DNA from: Bathymodiolus brooksi
Lineage: Eukaryota; Mollusca; Bivalvia; Mytilida; Modiolidae
DNA length: 64,000 nucleotides
Assembly: GCA_963680875.1 (NCBI GenBank)
Contig: OY804585.1
Coordinates: forward strand, 23,785,686-23,849,685
Direction of reading: 5' to 3'
Shown: piece by piece, positions 33,839-44,200 of the stretch
Numbering within the stretch: position 1 is the stretch's first letter
How the letters are laid out: each line of letters starts with the position of its first letter
Position numbers and translations under genes: made by a program
The notes under the pieces: generated by a model
The model's input: only the letters and a program-made list of their open reading frames with translations
What the model was told of the DNA's origin: nothing
Database searches by the model: none

Positions 33839-36288
33839 TGTATATATGAAATGGGGCAGATAAATATGAGGTAAATAATGTAACTTGCTATAGAAAATAA
33901 GAAACTGAATATAAACATTTAATGATAAACCATGACACCACTGCACTGGTGCTTGTTGCAAGAGATTAGACCTACGCCCCCTTTTTTTATTTTATTTTTA
34001 AATAATTTTGTCAATAAAAGGCATTAACTATTTCAGCTGGGTGTCATTTACATGAATTTAACACATTTCTTGTCCACATCTATAAAATATGATGTGATAA
34101 CAACAACTTGCATGTGTCGCACCGCTACTCTTATTATCCACATACACTGTTAAAGCTATTAAGTTGAATTTTTGAATAAATCTTAAAACAGAAAATATAT
34201 TCAGAAAGGGAGAGACCGGGAAAAAAAGGGGGGGGGGCGTTAATTCCTTGTCACAAACGCTTTTGCAGGACAACAAGTAAAGCGCATTTGCTGTAGTAGT
34301 GCGTTGTTGTCTTTCAGATACTTTGTATTTAACTGACAACGTAAATTAAAAAGTGTAGCTCGTGAATTGGCTAAGTAGAATAAACCACACGAGTCTGTTG
34401 AGAAATGTTTATTATTGAGAAACATCAATTGTTGTCATTAAATATCTTTGAATTTTTACTGTAAATGTTTTAAGAAATGGACTTTTTATTGATAAAAGGG
34501 GAGATTGGCATACGTTTTGTTTCATTGAATTATACCAGAAACATTTCTGTGTGGATGCCTTCAACTGATTTGTTGTAGCTCTTACTAGTTCTGAGATATT
34601 AAAGGACGAAGTCCTTCTAACGGTGAGCTCTCCGATTTTTCCTTCTATATTGATAGCCAAAAATCTGCTCACCGGAAGTTTAAAAAATAGATCAATTGAT
34701 AATTTAGAAACGCAAAAGAAATCTATTTCAATGAAAAATTCCCAATTCTTTGATTATTTACTCTATGCAAAATCGAAATAAACTTTTATTAAAATTCGAA
34801 TAAAAAAAATCTCTTTCTACGAAACTCCCGATGGAATAGACTGACTCAAACTGTCTCAATCTAGCCGAGATACGAGCCAGGGGACAGAATTGGTCAGTTT
34901 ACCGATGGAAGAGCGGCGTAGGTAAAATGAACGCCATAACAAATCGGCTACACAATTCATTCAAAATAAAAGATAATAGCCTCACCGGACGCAATTACGA
35001 TCGAAATAAAAAGTATGTCCCCTAATTGTTCCTTCAAAACATGAATTAAAAAAATGCTTTTATAAATAGATACCCCGCTAAATTACTCGTGTTTTGGGAG
35101 AAAATTATTCATTATTCATGCGCAGTTGTTGAATGTTGCAGACGACGGGTTTTCATATTTGTAAACAGAAAACGATCGACAATTGCACTTGGAATCTATC
35201 GCTAAAATTCATTGAGGTTCGCATATTTTGTTATCTTATGCCTGTAATTGGAAAGAATATGATCTCCTGGTTCTATGCATATGTAGAACACATTGAAATT
35301 AAAACAAAAACAGTCAATATAATACATTTTCCTTACCTTGATCTATGTCAAAATCCGTGATGTACCTTATTCATTGAAGAGTCCAAGGAATTCCGAATGC
35401 AAACTGGCACACATTTATGGTATGAATAAAGGAAAGGTTTTTATGTCATGTGTATTATATGTACAAATAGATATGTGAACGTAAATGAATGAATGCTCTT
35501 TCAATTTTAACAGTTGTCATTAAATAATTTACACTAGAAAGGTTATTATGATGTTCGAAATTGTGTCTGGATCTAGGTCACAGAGTGACTAGAACAAGGT
35601 CATGAAAATCTGTTCCAAGTTAAAACCCGTAACAATGCATTGACTAATATATGGGCTATGATTCAAAAGGAATATTGGTGTTTAATCTGAAATATGAACA
35701 TGCAATCAGCTTCATCAATTTGGTCAAATTTATAAATTATTATCAAATGCCACGGTCAATATCATCGAAATTGTTCGTAATTGCGTCCGGTGGCGGTGAG
35801 GCTAACGTGTACGGATCATCGTATTATTGAAATTTTAGGACTTCGTCCTTCAAACAGGTTTGCCTGTCTCATATTAGGGGAACAAAAGGGATCAACGTTC
35901 AAAATATTTATTTTATGTATGACTTTAATAGTTTTATTTCTCTAAATTCCTTATGAAACTGCTTTGTGAACTGTTCATGCATATTATCACACTATGTAAA
36001 CGATGTCCTCTATAAAACGTGCCTTCTCGTGAAAAGTGTACAATGTCTTCCTATTTTGAACACTCTTGACGACATGACATTCAGTGTGGAAAGAATATCG
36101 CTTTATTTTTCAATTAAAGTTCCAATTTTATGTATCACGACTTATTAAAGAATAAATTTAGTATACAAACATTTAATTTTCTCTATGAAAAGATATTACA
36201 TTTAATAATAATAGCATCTGTTTCATCGGAATGGACCAGATATTTCTTTGTCCCGATAAACAAATATATTGCATTTAAAACAATAGCG
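33839..36288. other. Intergenic, no gene seen
   Basis: A homopolymer G tract lies near 34228-34237. Several 60-93 codon frames on both strands lack motifs. No RNA gene recognised. Confidence 0.4.
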
Positions 36289-36430
36289 TGTAATGGTTAG
36301 CGTGTTCGACTTACATTCGTTAGATTGTTGATTCGATTCTCAATTGGGTCGAACCAAAGACTAAGAAATGGTATGTGTTGTTTCTTCACTGTGTAACATT
36401 AAAGACTAGATGTCTCGGATTCAAGATAAT
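36289..36430 (+). mobile_element. SINE family B fragment
   Basis: TAATGGTTAGCGTGTTCG, GTTGATTCGATTCTC, GGTCGAACCAAAGA and AAATGGTATGTGTTG follow the family B head and early body. The tail is missing; the fragment ends against the inverted-repeat element. Confidence 0.65.
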
Positions 36431-37236
36431 TTATCCCCGGGTTGATAAAAATGGCGGCTTTTGATTGGTCGATGACCCGTTGGTACAAAACCCATGCTAC
36501 CGGCTGGTAGTTACGTAACGTCACTGGATGTCTTTACGTTGCTATACATGATGTAAAGATGGTGTAAAGCGTAAACAATCTCAAAGCGCTTTGCATTCAA
36601 CATGGAATGGAGAACGGAGGACGTATTTCTTGAGAGAGAAAAAATCAAGCGCCTCAATAAATGCAGAAAATACAAACAATGCACCAAATAATGTTGAGAG
36701 ATTTAAAGTTCCTACGGTATTGATGGTCATGTTTAACAGTGTAACATTTTGTTGATTCGCGCTACATGAAACGTTGATTTTGTTGTCATGTGTCTTTATA
36801 GAAATCGTCAATTGTTTGAATACAATCATTTTAAAATCATTTCTCATTATTGTTTTCACATCAATTCTTCATTTGTTTTATCGTACTATAATACCACCCA
36901 CAATATGTACCACGCATATTTTTTTTATCAATAGAATTCTCGATCCTATTACTAGTGACGTCATGAATAATGTAACGCTATCCACGTGACAATACGCGCC
37001 AAATACAAGAAATTAAATTACAACAAAATAAGACCAAAAAAACGTTAAAAATGATTAGCTGTAGGGTGATACCAAAGGTATCTCGGTATCACCCTACACT
37101 TTATCGAAATTCACCCAAATTTTCACATGAGCTATGGCATTTTACTCCGCAAGTACAAAAACGTAATGATTACGTTATAAAAAGAACAAGAAAATCCATT
37201 AAAAATCAGTTTTTGTTTTCAAACCGGGGATAAAAT
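36430..37236. mobile_element. Inverted-repeat element, about 805 bp
   Basis: Left end TTTATCCCCGGGTTG and right end CAAACCGGGGATAAA are complementary over about 14 bp with one mismatch. No transposase frame is visible. The interior carries a perfect 13-bp-arm hairpin, GTAGGGTGATACC (37061-37073) and its complement (37085-37097). Confidence 0.55.
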
Positions 37237-37238
37237 CG

Positions 37239-37366
37239 TTATCTACGTGTCTACCCGTGGGCATTGAGATTGTACCACCCTTCAGCACCACTGTACAGCC
37301 TTCGGCTTCGCCTCAAGCTATACAGGGTGGTACAATCTCAATGCCCACGGGTCGACACGTAGATAA
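37239..37366. repeat. Palindrome with 43-bp arms
   Basis: Left arm 37239-37281 (starts TTATCTACGTGTCTACC) and right arm 37324-37366 are complementary with a single mismatch, around a loop of about 42 nt. It abuts the preceding inverted-repeat element. Confidence 0.85.
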
Positions 37367-37785
37367 CTTATAGTGTCCAAGTGTGAGCGACTTATCTATC
37401 TATGGACAGTTCTGTCAGTGATCTAGCACTATAAAATTCCAACTCGGGCATCCTAATTTTATCATTAACAATGGACGTCATAGATAATACAAAATCTCGC
37501 TCTCGTCATTTATGCCACTTACATATCTTGATATTTACCCCAAATTTGATACCAATTGTCATCTTTCTGCCAGACTCTATTGACAGAAAAGACGACTTCA
37601 GTTTTTCCATTTTAAATTGTCCACACCTTGCTAGTAATATACCATCCGCTCCCGCGCATGGAGTTTATATTTCACAACTTATGCGTTACTATCGGGCTTG
37701 CAGCTTGTATTAAGAATTTTTACATCATCACATTCTTCTGAGTACTACAATGTAATCTATTAAATCAAGCATCGTTTCCCTAGAG

Positions 37786-37981
37786 GTCGTAAGTCGTAAA
37801 CGTAGACTTAAGTGTACTAAGAGTTACGACTGTTTCACTAATAGTTAGGATTTAAGGCTTACGATAAAAAGTGATCGCAAAGTTAAGAGTGGTGGTATGT
37901 ACATGTAAGTCGTAAATCCTAATTATTAGTGAAACTGTCGTAACTCTTAGTACACTTAAGTCTACGTTTACGACTTACGAC
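37786..37981. repeat. Foldback element with 68-bp arms
   Basis: Left arm 37786-37853 (GTCGTAAGTCGTAAACGTAG...) and right arm 37914-37981 are complementary with two mismatches. The loop is about 60 nt. It is MITE-like or a hairpin RNA locus; no coding capacity. Confidence 0.85.
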
Positions 37982-38160
37982 TTTTAGTGAAACGGTGGCT
38001 TTCTTTCAACTTTTTTTTGGATGATATCAACACCTTGTTGAAAAGTATTATGTACACATAAGTTACAGTCTTCATTAATAATTAGAAGGGGAAAAAAACA
38101 AAAAACAACAACATGAAATATACGAGTGCAACACTGTACATTTATTGCATGCTGGTGAAG

Positions 38161-38258
38161 GAAATATGAAAATGTATTCACCCAAGATTATCATATTCCC
38201 TGAGGGCAACGCCCGAGGGGAATATGATACTCGTGGGTGAATACATTTTCATATTTCA
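38161..38258. repeat. Palindrome with 40-bp arms
   Basis: GAAATATGAAAATGTATTCA (38161) and the reverse complement ending at 38258 form arms of about 40 bp with two mismatches and a loop of about 18 nt. Confidence 0.85.
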
Positions 38259-38273
38259 TGAACCCGCATGCTA

Positions 38274-38710
38274 TAACTGTTTTATTATACCGAATGAAAC
38301 CAAGAAAACACACACATGTAAAATACTGCTGGCAAACATATTTTAAGTCCATTGGAACGTTGTCTCGGACATTTAAAAACCACGCCATTTCCCAGACAAT
38401 TTTGTAGCTTGTTGTGTATTAATTAATGCTGTCTTTGTCAGTTAATAACTTGTCTATTTCTTCCTCTGATGGGACTTGAAAGCGCTTTTCGGCTGTGGTC
38501 ATTGATTGTAGCGATCGCCTGCAAGTGATGCGTTCCGAGTGCCTCTAACGTTTTTCTGTCAAAGAACGATAACTCTGGCGGAAAAACCCGCGAAGCTTCC
38601 GAGGGGGTGGAATATGATTTTTGTCCTGTGTGATCACGTGTTATGATTTTTACCCATTGTCCAATCAAATTAATCTATTTATGGTAATTAATATATGAGG
38701 TATAATAAAA
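38274..38710. mobile_element. Possible MITE of the TAACTGTTTTATTA family
   Basis: Starts TAACTGTTTTATTATACC; a short inverted match GGTATAATAAAA ends near 38710. The left end resembles the element at 28432. The right boundary is uncertain. Confidence 0.4.
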
Positions 38711-38799
38711 TTTGATATTTGCCAAATTGAAATGACAAATCGAATAGAACTTGACAATAATTGGACATACCGGTATTACAATATTATAGTAGGTTTATG

Positions 38800-39049
38800 G
38801 TTTGATTTATGGTGTTTAACGCCACTTTCAATAATATTTCAGTTATATCCTGGCGGTCAGTTTTATTGGTGTAGGAAACCGGAGAAAACCACCGACCTGT
38901 CGCTCTTCACTGACAAACTTTATCACATAATGTTGTATCAAGTACACCTCGCCATGAACGGGGCTCGAACTCACAACTTTAGTGGTGATAGGCACTGATT
39001 GCACATGTAGTTGTAATTCCAACTACCACACGATCACGACCACGACGAC
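38800..39049 (-). mobile_element. SINE family A, full-length, reverse strand
   Basis: Reversed tail GGTGTTTAACGCCACTTTC, body CATAATGTTGTATC, B-box complement GGGGCTCGAACTCAC, and head ending ACGATCACGACCACGACG. Confidence 0.85.
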
Positions 39050-39313
39050 CCAAATTATTGTACAAATAAACAAAATACATATATTTCAAAAACATCAAAA
39101 TTAATTTTACGTTTACATTGATGGAATTATTAAATGCTCATATGATGACCTTGTTATGTAATCCAACATTAGTTTCAATGAACAATGACAAAAGGTTTTT
39201 TTTAAAGGATAAAAAGGAAATGAAAGAGCAATTGATAAAGAAAAAGAAGACTATTTTATTAAGAGAAAGAAAAAATGAAAATATATGTCCCTATGCTGTA
39301 CTAAAGTGGTGTG

Positions 39314-39380
39314 TTCACGTTTCTCCCACTTTTGATTTTTTGGTGTACATGTAGAAAAAAAATTGTGGGAGAAACGTGAA
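39314..39380. repeat. Perfect 16-bp-arm hairpin
   Basis: TTCACGTTTCTCCCAC (39314-39329) and its exact complement (39365-39380), loop 35 nt. Confidence 0.8.
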
Positions 39381-40087
39381 TAATGTGTAAAAGGGATTAA
39401 AGAAATTTACCTGTAATTAACCTTACAGTGAATACAGTATAAATAAAACTCATGTTTGAAAATATTTATATGTACCAACATCACTTGTAATAATTTAAAA
39501 TCTCTAATCATTAAATAAACAATGACAAGCTAACCAATTAAAATTGAAATTTTCAAGTTCATTGTTATTGGCTGCCATGCATGTATACATCTGATGCATG
39601 TTTTTAAGGTACATTTTTAAATTCTGAGTAAAACATTTCTATTCATACATATTTGCAATTATTTTGATTTTGAATAAAATTTTCAGTTTTTGTTTGTTTT
39701 TTGTTTTTTTTGTCTTTAGATTAATTGTATTACCAGCTTCCTCTATTTCTAACAGTTTCCGAAATAAACTCACTCGAAAGGGGTCAAAAAGTGACAAATC
39801 ACGTTTTTTTCCATGAATTGATCGTGACAACTGACAAGAGATCCAGGTAGTGGTGTTCAAACGAATTTCCTCTATCAATTATGGTTTTCAAGTTAAAATA
39901 TGCTGCATCCGACATAGTTCTTTATTAGCATATGTTTTCATATCTAGAAAGCTAAGAATTCAAACTGAAATCAAAGTAAGCGATTAAAGGCCCTTGTCAA
40001 TCTCTGGTTTACCGTTGAGCATTACTGCGACTGTACATTATTAATAAAATGTTATCTTAATATTTCAAGTTTTTGTATCATATAGAG
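39381..40087. other. Intergenic, no gene seen
   Basis: AT-rich; a 79-codon minus-strand frame shows no motif. Confidence 0.4.
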
Positions 40088-40274
40088 GGTTATGGTCTTT
40101 AACGCCACTTTCAACAGTATTTCAGTTATAACGTAGCGGTCAGTTTAATTGATGGAGGGATCCGGAGAAAACCCGACCTGCAGTAAGTCACTGACAAACT
40201 TTATCACATAATGTTGTATCGAGTACACATCGCCATGAACGGGAATCCAACTACCATACGATCTCGATGGCCCC
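40088..40274 (-). mobile_element. SINE family A, internally deleted
   Basis: Tail TTTAACGCCACTTTCAAC, body CTTTATCACATAATGTTG, then GCCATGAACGGGAATCCAAC joins directly to the head end ACCATACGATC. The middle of the tRNA-like head, including the B-box region, is deleted. Confidence 0.75.
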
Positions 40275-40491
40275 TTTTTTTATCATATAGCATCTACTGT
40301 TTCGGTCTTATCACTACCTTGCAGCATACAAATAAAATACCCCCCCAAAAAAAATACCACATTCGGAACAGTTCCAAAATAGAATCGAAAAAAACATAGG
40401 AATAATCGATAATCCTAACACACACATATACGACCGCTCGCTAACCTGGCATGGCAAATAAAAAGTGGCTGAGCCCAACCTGTCCTCTTAA

Positions 40492-40721
40492 TGAAATCAT
40501 GCTTGTGCAATACGTGCCTATCACCACTAAAGTTGTGAGTTCGAACACCCTTCATAGTGAAGTGTATTCGATACAACAATATGTGATAAACTCAGTAACT
40601 TACGACAGTTCGGTGGTTTTCTCCGGGTACTCCGGTTTCCTCCACCAATAAAACTGACCGTCACGATATAACCGAAATATTGTTGAAAGTGGCGTGAAAC
40701 ACCATAAACTTAACCTAACCT
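40492..40721 (+). mobile_element. SINE family A copy, diverged head
   Basis: GTGCCTATCACCACTAAAG, B-box-like GAGTTCGAACACC, TCTCCGGGTACTCCGG, and tail GTGGCGTGAAACACC followed by AACCTAACCTAA. Confidence 0.8.
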
Positions 40722-40997
40722 AATGAAATGATGCGGTCATACACAAGTTTTCCACATATCATACGAGAAATAACACAAGAATAATAAAGAGTGTGCGTAT
40801 TTATGAGTGTGGTATTTTATTTTTATTTTCTATGAAACAATTATACACTTAGGAAACACGAACCTGTATCACCACATACAATTTATATGTCACTCATATG
40901 TTATACTAGTATCAAATAGCAAGGAAAAATCATTGAAATCTTAAATATCATGGTATTGTATATAACAAACAAGAAAACATGTCACATTTTAGGGCGG

Positions 40998-41175
40998 GAA
41001 AGTGAGAAATCTTTCCAGAAACTGCTTAAATGGTTGTTGTGCTAGTCAAAAGGCAACACTTTACTGTTTATTTAGCTGGGACTTTATAAAGCAACCCTTG
41101 ATCAGAGCATGCAGTAAATCATTTTGCTTGACTGGTGAAGACACACGATTTTCAATATTGTGATTTTAATTTCAG
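40998..41175 (+). promoter_or_regulatory. Candidate promoter / 5' region of the DEAH-RBR gene
   Basis: An ISRE-like GAAAGTGAGAAA lies at 40998-41009, a GGGACTTT half kB-like motif near 41079, and TATAAA at 41085-41090, 130 bp before the ATG. A good acceptor, TTTTAATTTCAG, ends at 41175, so the promoter may instead be far upstream and this be intron. The two readings conflict and RNA data would decide. All of these are short motifs that can occur by chance. Confidence 0.3.
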
Positions 41176-41220
41176 ATAACATAAACCAAAGCACATGAGA
41201 ACAAGTCAGATTAATTAGAC

Positions 41221-44200
41221 ATGGACACTGCATATAGTAAACATCCTAGAGTGAGATCTGGTGAGAATGATAGAATGGCTCAAGAATATGATAGAGAAGA
41301 TGGTAAAAGTAAGTCTTCTAAAGAAATTGGCAAAGAAACAAAGTGGTCAGACAGAGGTCCTACTGCGAGGAATGATTGTGCGAATGAGTTTACAAAACAA
41401 CGTCAAGATAGGGGGAAAATTAAACAAAGGAAAGTAGAATCGAAAAAGAAAATACAAACTTTTCTTTTGAAAGTTATACATTTTGTAGGATCTGAAATTG
41501 AATTTAAAACTATGCTGAAAAAAGTATCAAGACATACATTTGTAATTAAAGATTACAAATTGGATGGTCATGATGCACAGTGTATTGCTGAATTTCCAAG
41601 TGCACGACAAGTCAAAGATGCAACGTATGCATTTCAAATACATAACAAAACATCAAAATTAAAAATAGTATTACAGAAACAGGAAGTTAAACCTCGGGAT
41701 TCTACAGGAATAAAACTTCTCCAATGTTTGGCAAAAATGACAGATAAGGCCAGCGGTGTACTTGCCAAACATCAGGCTCAAATGGATATGATACTGGAGA
41801 GAATTGATGGCACAGGACACAAAAAGAAAGTATTTATGGCTGTTGAAGATTACAGTAGAAATCAGGAAGAAATGGATACCTTGCAATTTAAGTTACAAGA
41901 AATGGACAATCAACAGAAGGAATTTAAAGTTTTTATGAAATGCACTATTGCCAAATTAGAGGAAGTCAGAGCACCGAAGAAGGTAGACACTGCTTTAAAC
42001 TCGATTTATTCAGCATTTAAGGTCGAGTGTACCAGGCTGAGAACAGCATTGCCAATGTATGCATACAGAACCAAAATAATGTCCATGGTGACAAAGAACC
42101 AAGTTTCTGTTCTCCTTGGGGAAACAGGTTCAGGAAAAAGCACCCAGGTGGCACAATATATGTACCAAGCAGGACTGGCTAATGAAGGACTAATAGTTTG
42201 TACTCAGCCACGTAAAATTGCAGCTATTAGTCTTGCAACGCATGTAGCTCAGGAAATGGGTTCTTCTGTTGGGCAGTTGGTTGGATACAAAGTTGGTATG
42301 CAAATAAGAAAGTCACATGACACGAAAATAATCTATATGACTGACCACATGCTGCTGAACGAGTGTTTGAAAGATAGGAATTTGTCATCATACTCGTGTA
42401 TCATCGTGGACGAGGCGCACGAACGAAGCATTTACACAGATTTACTTCTTGGAATGGTGAAGAAATGTATCAACAATCGAGGAGATTTACGAGTGGTTGT
42501 TACATCAGCAACTATTGATCCCGCTGTATTCGTTGATTATTTTGGAGGGAGTTGTCCGATATTGTCAGTGTCTGGTCGAATGTTTCCGGTTGATGTTATT
42601 TGGCCAGAAGATGAGGATATAAGCGACAATTATGAACAGGCTGCTATAGAGAAAACTATACGAATCCACCAGTCAGAGGAAAGGGGGGATATTTTAACAT
42701 TTCTGACATCTCCTTTGGAAGTTGAAAGATGTTGTACCTCATTCAAGGAAAATCTTTCCACTGAGATGAATTTTGTTTGTTTACCATTACATGGACGCCT
42801 GCAAGCATATGAGCAGCAAAAGGTTTTTGATCCACCACCAAACGGAAAAAGAAAAATTGTCTTTGCCACAAACAGCGCAGAAACATCCATTACTATTCCA
42901 GGAATTAAATTTGTGATTGATACTGGTGTTGCAAAGGAAATGCAATTTGATCCCAAGAAAAACATCAGCACACTTTGTGTTACAAACGTGACCAAAAGTT
43001 CAGCGGATCAAAGGAAAGGGCGTGCAGGTAGAACAGAGGCTGGGAAATGTTTTAGGTTGTATTCTGCCGAAACATACGATAAAATGGAGAGAAATTCCAG
43101 ACCGGAAATTTTAAGAGTACACTTAGGACATGCGCTGTTGAAACTTATGGAACTTGGTGTTGCACCCTTGGAATTTGATTTTGTACAAGCTCCACCACGA
43201 GCGTTGATGGACACTGCCATGTCTACACTTGAATTTGTAGGTGCTGTTGTTAACAAAACGATAACAGATTTGGGAAAATGGATAGCAAAACTTCCATTAG
43301 ATCCAAAATATGGAGCTTTTGTTCACGAAGCCATCAGCGAAAACGTCGGAATTGAAGCCATGATCTTGTCAGCATGCTGTGCCGCTGGAGGGTCGATCTT
43401 CTATAGATCTGGAACTATGCAAGAGAAGAGTAAAGCTGATAAGCTAAAAGTAAGATTTTGTCATGAGGGAGGTGATCTGATGACTATGTTGAATGTTTAC
43501 AGAGAATGGCATATGCAACCAGAGAAAACAAAGGGAAGTTGGTGTTCGGCGAATTCAATTAATGGAAAAGCGATTCGAGGCATCAGAGAAACGGTGAACG
43601 AAGTTTTAAATATTTTGACCAAAGAACCCGGAACAAAACTTAAATTTGAATTGAATTCACCTCACGAAGTTGATATAACATTGCAGAAAATGTTATTCAA
43701 AACATTTAGACGAAACATTTGCCATTATCTAGGACATGAAAAGGCCGGATACATTGTTGTAGAGAAGGATCAACAAGTCCAACTGTTTCCTGCGTCCAGT
43801 TTGAAATCGTTAGGATTACAACCTGATTGGTTAGTCATAGAGCAAGTTCTTAAGACATCACGTGACTTTGCAATTAATGTAACAACTGTTTCGAACGAGT
43901 GGATTCTTGAAGCACTTGAAAAAGAATGGTTGCAAATAGATTTAGAAAATGCTAAAAGGCAGAGGGTTGAACAAATGGCTTTGTTTGAAGTGGGAGAACA
44001 TGTTTATAAGGATTTTGTTGGAATACGCCACTCCAAATTAAGGGAAATAGAAGAGTCGATGAAGAGCAAAAACAACATGATGATTATTGAAGCCTCTAAG
44101 CAGCTTGGAGAAATTGTAGTTTATTCACAACAGAACTGTGGGCAAGGGTACACTAATGTGATAAGAGACCGTATAGCGTGCATCAAGCAAAAAATGCAAC

